From positions 740,422 through 804,421 of the forward strand of contig NZ_GL892076.1 of NCBI RefSeq assembly GCF_000213975.1: a stretch of DNA of 64,000 nt, read 5' to 3'. The notes under the pieces are model-generated. The model saw nothing but the letters and a program-made list of their open reading frames with translations, did not search any database and was not told the DNA's origin. The position numbers were made by a program, and so were the translations under genes. The stretch is from Centipeda periodontii DSM 2778 (GTDB lineage Bacteria; Bacillota; Negativicutes; Selenomonadales; Selenomonadaceae). This document shows positions 9,466-18,272 of the stretch, in pieces. Position 1 is the first letter of the stretch, and each line of letters opens with the position of its first letter.

Positions 9466-9521
9466 TATATCGTGTATATAGTTCTTTTTCATGGAAAAGA
9501 AATTCATGGAGGGGTGAAGGC

Positions 9522-12500
9522 GTGAGCAGTATCTTCAAAAAGTTCAAGTATCTGATTCCTACGTCGGAGCTTGCGGGCGGTCATGCAGAGATGCATGAAG
9601 GCGGGCGTGCATGGGAGAACATGTACCGCGACCGCTGGTCGTTCGACAAGACCGTCCGCACGACGCACGGGGTCAACTGCACGGGTTCGTGCAGCTGGAA
9701 CGTCCACGTCAAGAACGGGATTGTGGCGTGGGAGAATCAGGCGACGGACTATCCCGAGACGGCGCCGGACATGCCGGACTTCGAGCCGCGCGGCTGCCCG
9801 CGCGGGACGACGTTCTCGTGGTATCTCTACAGTCCGCACCGCGTAAAGTACCCGTATATGCGCGGGGAACTCGCGGCTCTTTGGCGTGAGGCGCGTGCGG
9901 CACATCCGAACGCGTACGAGGCATGGAAGAGCATCGCCTCCGACCCCGCAAAGAAGAAGCAGTACAAGCAGGCGCGCGGCATGGGCGGCTTTGTGCGCTC
10001 GAACTGGCAGGAGGTCAGCGAGCTGATTGCCGCCTCCGTGCTCTATACGGCGTACACCTACGGCTCGGACCGCATCTTCGGCTTTTCCGTCATCCCCGCG
10101 ATGTCGATGCTGAGCTATGCGGCGGGCATCCGCTTCATGCAGCTGATGGGCGGTGTCGGCCTTTCGTTCTACGATTGGTACGCCGACCTGCCGCCCGCGA
10201 GCCCACAGATCTGGGGCGAGCAGACGGATGTGCCCGAGTCGAGCGACTGGTACAATGCAGGCTACCTCATCACATGGGGCTCGAACGTACCGCTCACGCG
10301 CACACCGGACGCGCACTTTATGGCGGAGGTGCGCTACAAGGGCACAAAGGTCGTTTCGATTGCGCCCGACTACGCCGAGTCCTCGATGTTCGCGGACACG
10401 TGGATCTCGCTCAAGGTCGGCAGCGACTCCGCAATGGCGATGGCGATGGGGCACGTCATTCTCAAAGAATACTATGTTGACAAGACAACGCCGTTTTTCC
10501 TTGAGTACACGCGGAAGTATACGGACTTCCCGTTCCTCGTGCGCATCGAGAAGAAAGAGGACGGCACTTACATCCCCGGGCGTATGCTTTCTGCGCGTGA
10601 CATGGGACGCGATGAAAAGCATTCCGACTTCCGTTACTACGTCGTGGACGATAAGACGGGCGAGATCGTCATTCCGAACGGCACGCTCGGCGAGCGTTGG
10701 TCGACGCAGGAGAAGTGGAACATCCGCGAGGAGAACCGCGATACGGGCGCGGAGATCTGCCCGCGTCTCTCCGTCTGGGATGACAAGACGGGGACGGTTG
10801 AGGTGCAGCTGCCGTACTTCGGCAACGACCGCAGGGAGCGCACGCTGACGCGCGCTCTGCCCGTGCGCACGGTCAAGACGGCGGCGGGCGAGGTGCTCGT
10901 GACGACGGTCTACGATCTCACGCTCGCGAACTATGCGATCGATCGCGGCATCGGCGGCGAGAGCGCAGGCTCGTACGAGGACGACACGCCGTACACGCCC
11001 GCATGGCAGGAGAAGTACACGGGCATTTCGCCCGATCTCGTTATCAAGACGGCGCGCGAGATTGCGGACAACGCCATCAAGACGAACGGTCGCACCATGA
11101 TTATCATGGGTGGCGGCATCAACCACTGGTTCCACGCGGATGCGGTCTACCGCACGATCATCAACCTCCTGCTCTTCACGGGCTGCGAGGGACGTAACGG
11201 TGGCGGCTGGGCGCACTACGTCGGACAGGAGAAACTGCGCCCGAATGAGGGCTGGGCGCGCATCATGAGCGGATCGGACTGGCAGGGTCCGCCGAAGCTG
11301 CTCAACTCGACCTCGTTCTACTACTTTGCGACCGACCAGTGGCGCAGCGACGAGATCCAGACGGATGCACTGACGGCGGCGAATGAAAACGCACGCTATA
11401 GCCACGCGGCGGACTATGCCGTCATGGCGGCGCGCCTCGGCTGGGCACCGTCCTATCCGACGTTCAACCGCGGCTCGAACGACCTCGCAGCGGATGCAAA
11501 GGCGGCGGGCTTCGAGGGCGCGGACGGCATCAAGGAGTACATCGTCAAGAGTCTGAAGGACAAGAGCCTGAAGTTCGCATGGGAAGACCCCGATGCACCC
11601 GAGAACTTCCCGCGCAACCTCTTTGTCTGGCGGTGCAACCTGCTCGGCTCGTCCGCGAAGGGCAACGATTACTTCCTGAAATACCTCCTCGGCACGGAGA
11701 ACAGTATCTTCCAGGAGGAGGACTGTGCGACGCACCCGCAGGAGGTCAAGTGGCGCGAGAAGGAGGAGCTCATGCAGCCGGGCGGTGCGCTTGAGGGCAA
11801 GCTCGACCTCCTCGTCTCGCTCGATTTCCGCATGGCGGGCAACGCGCTCTACTCCGATATCGTGTTGCCGACGGCGACGTGGTACGAGAAAACGGATCTT
11901 TCCTCGACGGATATGCACCCGTTCGTCCACCCCTTCCAGCCGGCGGTCGATCCGCTCTGGGAGTCGCGTACGGACTGGGATATCTACCGTACACTGGCAC
12001 AGGCGGTGTCTGAGGTCGCAAAGGACGCAAAGCTCACGCCGTACACGAACATCGCCGCGACTCCGCTCGGGCATGACAGCGAGGCGGAGTTGGCACAGCC
12101 GGACGGCGTGGTGCGCGACTGGAGCAAGGGCGAGTGCGAGCCAATCCCCGGCAAGACCATGCCGAACATCGCCTCGAACACGATTGACTACACGAAGCTC
12201 TACGAGAAGTGGATTGCGCTCGGTCCGAATGCGGGCGGCAAGACGGCAAGCCACGGCAATACATGGGACTCGGCGGAGGACTACGAGGAGATCCGTCAGC
12301 GCAACGGCATCATCACCAACAAGGACTATGTGTCCTACGGCTGTCCCTCGATTTACGAGGCGCGGCAGGCATGTGATGCCGTGCTCGGGATGTCCCCGAC
12401 GACCTGCGGACGCACGGCAGTGCGCGCATGGGAGGCGGTCGAGAAGCGTACGGGTCTCTCTGACCTCGTGAAGCTTGCGAAGGATCGCGAGGAGGATCGT

Positions 12501-13217
12501 TTTACCTTTGACCAAGTGGCGATACAGCCACGGGAGACGATCACCGCGCCGACCTTTACGGGCAGCAATCAGAACCGCCGCTACACGCCGTTTACGAACA
12601 ACGTGGAGGAACTCATTCCGTTCCGCACGCTCACGGGGCGGCAGCATTTCTACATGGATCACGAGGTCATGCGCGAGTTTGGCGAGGCACAGGCGGTCTA
12701 CCGCCCGATCCTCGACTTCCGTCCGATGAACAAGTCGCTCAACGGCACGCAGAAGGAGATCACGCTGAAGTACCTCACGCCGCACAACAAGTGGAGTACG
12801 CACAGCATGTACTTCGACGCGCAGCAGATGCTCACGATGTTCCGCGGCGGACAGAGCGTCTGGATGAGCGAGAAGGACGCGGCGGAGATCGGCGTGAAGG
12901 ACAACGACTGGATCGAACTCTACAACCGCAACGGTGTGGTCGCCTCGCGCGTCGTCGTCTCGCCGCGCCTCCCGCAGGGCAGTGTCTTTATGCACCACGC
13001 GCAGGACCGCCACATCAACGTGCCGGGCTCGAAGATCTCGGGCACGCGCGCGGGTACGCACAACACGCCCACGCACATCCACATCAAGCCCACCCACCTC
13101 ATCGGCGGCTACGGGCAGCTCAGCTACGGTTTCAACTACTACGGCCCGACGGGCAATCAGCGCGACTCGTACGTTGTCGTGCGGCGCATGGAGGAGGTAG
13201 ATTGGCTTGAAGATTAA
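9522..13217 (+). CDS. narG: Respiratory nitrate reductase, alpha subunit
   Basis: 1231 residues, the normal NarG length. It is the catalytic subunit, reducing nitrate to nitrite at a molybdo-bis-MGD cofactor. The N-terminal FS0 cluster motif (HGVNCTGSCSWNVHVKNG, near residues 49-66) has the His plus three Cys ligands of NarG. YDWYADLPPASPQIWGEQTD near residue 210 contains the molybdenum-ligand Asp. There is no twin-arginine signal, so this is the cytoplasm-facing type. The GTG start is preceded by GGAGGGGTGAAGG. It is first in narGHJI and overlaps narH by 11 bp. Codon use matches the chromosome-like neighbours. Confidence 0.97.
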   Translation: MSSIFKKFKYLIPTSELAGGHAEMHEGGRAWENMYRDRWSFDKTVRTTHGVNCTGSCSWNVHVKNGIVAWENQATDYPETAPDMPDFEPRGCPRGTTFSWYLYSPHRVKYPYMRGELAALWREARAAHPNAYEAWKSIASDPAKKKQYKQARGMGGFVRSNWQEVSELIAASVLYTAYTYGSDRIFGFSVIPAMSMLSYAAGIRFMQLMGGVGLSFYDWYADLPPASPQIWGEQTDVPESSDWYNAGYLITWGSNVPLTRTPDAHFMAEVRYKGTKVVSIAPDYAESSMFADTWISLKVGSDSAMAMAMGHVILKEYYVDKTTPFFLEYTRKYTDFPFLVRIEKKEDGTYIPGRMLSARDMGRDEKHSDFRYYVVDDKTGEIVIPNGTLGERWSTQEKWNIREENRDTGAEICPRLSVWDDKTGTVEVQLPYFGNDRRERTLTRALPVRTVKTAAGEVLVTTVYDLTLANYAIDRGIGGESAGSYEDDTPYTPAWQEKYTGISPDLVIKTAREIADNAIKTNGRTMIIMGGGINHWFHADAVYRTIINLLLFTGCEGRNGGGWAHYVGQEKLRPNEGWARIMSGSDWQGPPKLLNSTSFYYFATDQWRSDEIQTDALTAANENARYSHAADYAVMAARLGWAPSYPTFNRGSNDLAADAKAAGFEGADGIKEYIVKSLKDKSLKFAWEDPDAPENFPRNLFVWRCNLLGSSAKGNDYFLKYLLGTENSIFQEEDCATHPQEVKWREKEELMQPGGALEGKLDLLVSLDFRMAGNALYSDIVLPTATWYEKTDLSSTDMHPFVHPFQPAVDPLWESRTDWDIYRTLAQAVSEVAKDAKLTPYTNIAATPLGHDSEAELAQPDGVVRDWSKGECEPIPGKTMPNIASNTIDYTKLYEKWIALGPNAGGKTASHGNTWDSAEDYEEIRQRNGIITNKDYVSYGCPSIYEARQACDAVLGMSPTTCGRTAVRAWEAVEKRTGLSDLVKLAKDREEDRFTFDQVAIQPRETITAPTFTGSNQNRRYTPFTNNVEELIPFRTLTGRQHFYMDHEVMREFGEAQAVYRPILDFRPMNKSLNGTQKEITLKYLTPHNKWSTHSMYFDAQQMLTMFRGGQSVWMSEKDAAEIGVKDNDWIELYNRNGVVASRVVVSPRLPQGSVFMHHAQDRHINVPGSKISGTRAGTHNTPTHIHIKPTHLIGGYGQLSYGFNYYGPTGNQRDSYVVVRRMEEVDWLED

Positions 13218-14628
13218 AGCACAGATTGCGATGGTCATGAATCTCGACAAGTGCATTGGCTGTCACACGTGCTCCATCCTGTGCAAGAACGTCTGGACGA
13301 ACCGGCGCGGCGCGGAGTATATGTATTTCAACAACGTCGAGACGAAGCCCGGCATCGGCTATCCGAAGCAGTGGGAGAATCAGGAGAAGTGGAAGGGCGG
13401 CTGGGAACTGCGTGACGGTGTGCTCGGACTCAAGACGGGCGGCATGATGACGCGCATGGCGAAACTGTTCTACCACCCGCAGCAGCCCGAGATGGACGAC
13501 TACTACGAGCCGTGGACGTACGACTACGAGACGCTGATTCACACGAAGCGGCGCAATCATCAGCCGGTGGCGCGCCCGCGCTCGCTCATCACGCAGAAGC
13601 GCATGGAGATCAAGTGGGGACCGAACTGGGAGGACGACCTCGCCGACGGACAGTCCGCACGCAAGGACTACAATCTCGCGAAGATGGGGCAGGAGATCAC
13701 ACTTGAGTTCCACGACATCTTCATGAAGCATCTGCCGCGTCTTTGCAACCACTGCCTGAACCCCGCGTGCGTCGCGGCGTGCCCCTCGGGCGCGATCTAC
13801 AAGCGCGACGAGGACGGCGTGGTGCTCATCTCGCAGGACGGCTGCCGCGGCTGGCGGCACTGCGTTCCGTCGTGTCCCTATAAAAAAATCTACTACAACT
13901 GGGAGACGAACAAGGCGGAGAAGTGCACGTTCTGCTTCCCGCGCCTTGAGAACGGTCTGCCGACCGTGTGCAGCGACGGCTGCGTCGGGCGCATGCGCTA
14001 TATCGGCGTATTGCTTTACGATGCAGATAAAGTGAAGGCGGCGGCATCGACGCCCGATCCGAAGGACATCTACAAGGCGTATCTCGGTGCGCTCTGCGAT
14101 CCAAACGATCCGAAGACGATCGCGGCGGCAAAGGAGGCGGGCATCCCCGACCGCTGGATGCGCGCGGCGCAGAACTCGCCCGCGCACAAGCTGATCGCCG
14201 AGTGGCAGCTCGCGTTCCCGCTTCATCCGGAGTACCGCACGCTGCCGAACGTCTGGTATGTACCACCCCTCAGCCCGATTGCACGGCGCGTCGAGGAGAA
14301 GGTGTTCTTCCCGGGGGCGGCGGAGATGCGCATTCCTGTCGCCTACCTTGCACAGCTGCTGACGGCGGGCGATGAGGCGGCGATCGAGCGAGTGCTCCAT
14401 GTGCTGCTCGAACTGCGTGCCGTCATGCGCACGAAGCAGACGGGCGAGCCGCTGCCGGAGCATTTGACGCACGATGTTGAAACGTATGAGGCGATGTATC
14501 GCCTCCTCGGACTTGCGAAGCGCCGCGAGCGCTTTAATATCCCTGCGGGAATGCAGGATGTGACGCATGAGAAGCTGCGCGAGCTGCAGGGCTCGGTCGG
14601 CTATGCGTGCCCCGGGGGGTGCTGCTGA
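13207..14628 (+). CDS. narH: Respiratory nitrate reductase, beta subunit
   Basis: 473 residues. This iron-sulfur subunit passes electrons from the NarI hemes to NarG. Cysteine groups are seen at CIGCHTCSILC (near residue 16), CNHCLNPACVAACP, CRGWRHCVPSCPYKK and CTFCFPRLENGLPTVC. The Trp in CRGWRHC replaces a cysteine and marks the [3Fe-4S] cluster typical of NarH. The start is a TTG at 13207, inside the end of narG, with GGAGGAGGT eight bases upstream. The stop codon overlaps the narJ start (TGATG). Confidence 0.97.
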   Translation: MKIKAQIAMVMNLDKCIGCHTCSILCKNVWTNRRGAEYMYFNNVETKPGIGYPKQWENQEKWKGGWELRDGVLGLKTGGMMTRMAKLFYHPQQPEMDDYYEPWTYDYETLIHTKRRNHQPVARPRSLITQKRMEIKWGPNWEDDLADGQSARKDYNLAKMGQEITLEFHDIFMKHLPRLCNHCLNPACVAACPSGAIYKRDEDGVVLISQDGCRGWRHCVPSCPYKKIYYNWETNKAEKCTFCFPRLENGLPTVCSDGCVGRMRYIGVLLYDADKVKAAASTPDPKDIYKAYLGALCDPNDPKTIAAAKEAGIPDRWMRAAQNSPAHKLIAEWQLAFPLHPEYRTLPNVWYVPPLSPIARRVEEKVFFPGAAEMRIPVAYLAQLLTAGDEAAIERVLHVLLELRAVMRTKQTGEPLPEHLTHDVETYEAMYRLLGLAKRRERFNIPAGMQDVTHEKLRELQGSVGYACPGGCC

Positions 14629-15158
14629 TGGAAACGAACCGCATTCAGACGCCGCTCCTCCTCACCTCCTATCTGTTCGAGTACCCCTCGGCGGATTGGT
14701 GGGAGGGCGTGCCCACGCACGCTGCCGCCGTTGTGGATGTTGAGCGCCCGCAGTCGCGCGAGGTGTTCGAGGAGTTCTTCGGCTACATCGGCGAGACGGA
14801 GCGGCAGGAGTTCGAGGACGCGTATGTGCGTGCCTTTGACTTCTCGCAGAACACGAACCTCTACCTCACAACGCACAACCGCACGGATTTCGGCAAGCAG
14901 TCCGAGGAGATGCTGCGCTACAAGCAGCTCTTCCTCGATGCGGGCTATGACCTCGAACGCGAACTGCCGGACTATCTGCCCGCACTCCTCGAGCTTGCGG
15001 CGGCAGTGCCCGAGCGCACGTCGCTACACATTCTGCATGAGATTCAGCCGAAACTGGAGCTGCTGCGTGACCGCCTGATCGAGGCGAAGCTGCCCTATGC
15101 GTTTCTCCTCGATGTCGTGCTCACGGAGGCATCCGCGCTCGAAGGGAGGACTGCATGA
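14628..15158 (+). CDS. narJ: Nitrate reductase assembly chaperone
   Basis: 176 residues from the ATG at 14628, which overlaps the narH stop. This is the TorD/NarJ-type all-helical chaperone that holds apo-NarGH until the molybdenum cofactor and clusters are inserted and the complex docks on NarI. The segment FSQNTNLYLTTHNRTDFGKQ fits the conserved NarJ block. It is not part of the final enzyme. It overlaps narI by four bases, so translation is coupled. Confidence 0.93.
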   Translation: METNRIQTPLLLTSYLFEYPSADWWEGVPTHAAAVVDVERPQSREVFEEFFGYIGETERQEFEDAYVRAFDFSQNTNLYLTTHNRTDFGKQSEEMLRYKQLFLDAGYDLERELPDYLPALLELAAAVPERTSLHILHEIQPKLELLRDRLIEAKLPYAFLLDVVLTEASALEGRTA

Positions 15159-15823
15159 TGAAACAATTTGCTTGGGGCGTCCTGCCCTACATCGCGTTCA
15201 CGTTCCTCATCGTGGGGACGATCGTGCGCTACACCGTCTTTGAGCGGAACTGGACGACGAAATCCAGTCAGTTCCTCTCCAAGAGCGATCTGAAGATCGC
15301 GGGGCCGATGTTCCACCTCGGTCTTCTCATGGCATTCGGCGGTCACGTCATCGGCGTGCTCATCCCGAAATTTGTCACCGAGGCGGCAGGGATCAATGAG
15401 CACCTCTACCACATGATCGCGCTCGGCGGCGGTGCGCCCGCAGGTCTGCTCTTCTTCGGGGGCTTCATCCTGCTCCTCATCCGCCGTTTTGGCAAGGACA
15501 GGATGGCGGTCAACACGTCCACAATGGACAAGTGGCTCTACCTGTTTTTGTTCCTTGCAATCTTCTCTGGCTGTGCGTCCACGACGCTGAACGCCGTGCA
15601 GGGCGGATTTGACTACCGCGAGACGATTTCGCCGTGGTTCCGCTCCGTCTTGATGTTCAGCCCCGAGATTGGCTACATGGAAAACGTGCCGCTCATGTTC
15701 CGTATCCACATGTTCTCGTGGATGGCGGTCGCGTTCCTCTTCCCGTTCACGCGCCTCGTCCACTGCCTCAGTGCACCGTTTGAGTACCTCGTGCGCAGCC
15801 CGATCATCTATCGGAAGAAATAA
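15155..15823 (+). CDS. narI: Respiratory nitrate reductase, gamma subunit (cytochrome b)
   Basis: 222 residues with five predicted membrane helices. NarI oxidises menaquinol and holds two b hemes. Histidines that could be heme ligands lie in MFHLGLLMAFGGHVIG (helix 2) and in IHMFSWMAVAFLFPFTRLVHCL (last helix). The start overlaps narJ (ATGATG). A terminator follows within 15 bp, so the operon ends here. No nitrate transporter (narK) or narXL-type regulator is in the window. Confidence 0.95.
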   Translation: MMKQFAWGVLPYIAFTFLIVGTIVRYTVFERNWTTKSSQFLSKSDLKIAGPMFHLGLLMAFGGHVIGVLIPKFVTEAAGINEHLYHMIALGGGAPAGLLFFGGFILLLIRRFGKDRMAVNTSTMDKWLYLFLFLAIFSGCASTTLNAVQGGFDYRETISPWFRSVLMFSPEIGYMENVPLMFRIHMFSWMAVAFLFPFTRLVHCLSAPFEYLVRSPIIYRKK

Positions 15824-15836
15824 GGATATATTTGGA

Positions 15837-15863
15837 AGCCGTCCCTTGCGGGGGACGGTTTTT
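15837..15863 (+). terminator. Terminator of narGHJI
   Basis: CCGTCCC pairs with GGGACGG around a five-base loop and is followed by TTTTTCTT. Confidence 0.85.
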
Positions 15864-15924
15864 CTTGTGTCAGGGGAGAAAAAAAGATACAATAGAAAGA
15901 AAATAGGGGAGAAAGGAGAACACT

Positions 15925-16845
15925 ATGGCACTGAGTTTTGAGGAACGTGCGAACCGTGCTTGGGAAGAACTGTCGATTCAGGACAATTTCATTTTCCTGC
16001 GCGTGATGCAGAATAAAGACCTGTGCAAGCGTCTGATCGAGCGCATCCTTCACATCAAGATTCGTGACCTGTCGTACCCGCACACGGAAAAGACGATTGA
16101 CCTGCGGCTTGACAGTAAGGCTGTCCGCCTCGATGTGTATGTCGAGGACGAGGCGGGGACGGTCTACAACATCGAGATGCAGACTGCAAAGGGGGCAGAC
16201 GGAGCACTTGCGAAGCGTACGCGCTACTATCAGGCGATGATCGACATGGATCTCATCGGGAAGGGGGTTTATTACGATCAGCTGCGGCAGACGTACATCA
16301 TCTTTGTCTGTACGTTTGATCTGTTCGGCTTGGAGCAGCGCATCTATACGTTTCGGAATACCTGCGTCGAACTGCCGGAGTTGGAGCTCGGCGATGGAGC
16401 AACGAAGATTTTTCTCAATGCAAAGGGACTGAAAGGTTCTGTCGATGCAGACATTGAGGGCTTCCTGCGCTATGTAAATGGCAAGGTAGTGCAGGGGCAA
16501 TTTGCGGAAGCTCTGGCAAAAGAAGTCGAGCGGGTGAAGATACAGAAGGAAGCGAGGCGGGAGTACATGACACTCTATATGCAATACCAACAATATCATA
16601 GGGATGGGCTGGAAGAAGGACGCCGTGAAGGACGCCGTGAAGGACGCCGTGAAGGACTGCGTGAGGGACTGCGTGAGGGACTGCGTGAGGGACGCCGTGA
16701 AGGTGTGCTCGATATGGCACGCTCCCTGCTCGCGCTGAACGTCCCCATTGATGTGATTGAGCAGTCGAGCGGAATGACACGTGCGGAGATCTTGGCACTG
16801 CAGGAGACGGCTCCCGAGCAGGGCGAAACGGATCGTGTGATTTGA
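15925..16845 (+). CDS. Rpn/PD-(D/E)XK family nuclease with repeat tail
   Basis: 306 residues. Residues 1-200 match the PD-(D/E)XK nuclease family often annotated as transposase (PF12784/Rpn). The catalytic pattern is seen as RLDVYVEDEAGTVYNIEMQ near residues 72-91 (Asp, then Glu-x-Gln). In E. coli, Rpn proteins are DNA endonucleases that raise recombination. Residues 230-260 are a run of Gly-Arg-Arg/Leu-Arg-Glu-Gly repeats encoded by a 12-bp DNA repeat. The C-terminal 40 residues (LDMARSLLALNVPIDVIEQSSGMTRAEI) form the helix-turn-helix-like end common in this family. The start has GGAGAAAGGAG upstream. A MITE lies directly downstream. Confidence 0.85.
   Translation: MALSFEERANRAWEELSIQDNFIFLRVMQNKDLCKRLIERILHIKIRDLSYPHTEKTIDLRLDSKAVRLDVYVEDEAGTVYNIEMQTAKGADGALAKRTRYYQAMIDMDLIGKGVYYDQLRQTYIIFVCTFDLFGLEQRIYTFRNTCVELPELELGDGATKIFLNAKGLKGSVDADIEGFLRYVNGKVVQGQFAEALAKEVERVKIQKEARREYMTLYMQYQQYHRDGLEEGRREGRREGRREGLREGLREGLREGRREGVLDMARSLLALNVPIDVIEQSSGMTRAEILALQETAPEQGETDRVI
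16618..16701 (+). repeat. Seven 12-bp tandem repeats inside the Rpn gene
   Basis: Seven units in register: three of GGACGCCGTGAA, three of GGACTGCGTGAG, then one more GGACGCCGTGAA. Each unit codes for four residues (Gly-Arg/Leu-Arg-Glu type). Copy number can change by slippage without breaking the frame. Confidence 0.95.
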
Positions 16846-16868
16846 CCAATCCGCAAGAATTTTTTATA

Positions 16869-17030
16869 GGAACCACTGATAAAATGAAGTCCGTCAGATT
16901 GGTGCAGATTTTTTCGTCCGATTGAGGCAGCAAACCGGACGCATAGCCAAAGCTATGTGGAGGATTTGCTAACGAAAAGCGGACAAAAAAGATGTGCTAA
17001 GATGGCGGTGCTGAATTTATCAGTGGTTCC
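16869..17030 (+). mobile_element. MITE copy 2
   Basis: 162 bp, starting GGAACCACTGATAAAATG and ending TTTATCAGTGGTTCC, so its tips are perfect inverted repeats (GGAACCACTGATAAA). The two halves pair over most of their length around CATAGC-CAAA-GCTATG. Confidence 0.9.
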
Positions 17031-17062
17031 ACAATCAGGGAAGAGAAAGGATGATAACAATC

Positions 17063-18088
<1,026 letters not shown>

Positions 18089-18095
18089 ATCGAAC

Positions 18096-18129
18096 AGCAG
18101 AGCATGAGGAGGTTCATGTTCTGCTTTTT
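18096..18129 (+). terminator. Terminator after the GH1 remnant
   Basis: AGCAGAGCATGA pairs with TCATGTTCTGCT around six bases and is followed by TTTTG. Confidence 0.8.
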
Positions 18130-18272
18130 GTACGAAAACGAGGCTTATATTATCAGGAGACCTGAAACAATTTTCTTCTGTTTGAAATGCCGAGGAAGGC
18201 GCTGCTTGCGTATGCGCGGTGGGACTGCATGATGATCTCGACGGCACAAAGAAGGAGAGGGGATGTGCGGCA

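Noticed and set aside
9504..13256. A 1250-codon open frame on the minus strand across narG
   Set aside because: It is the antisense shadow of a GC-rich gene. The plus-strand NarG is complete with all motifs, while the antisense product is Arg/Val/His-rich and resembles nothing.
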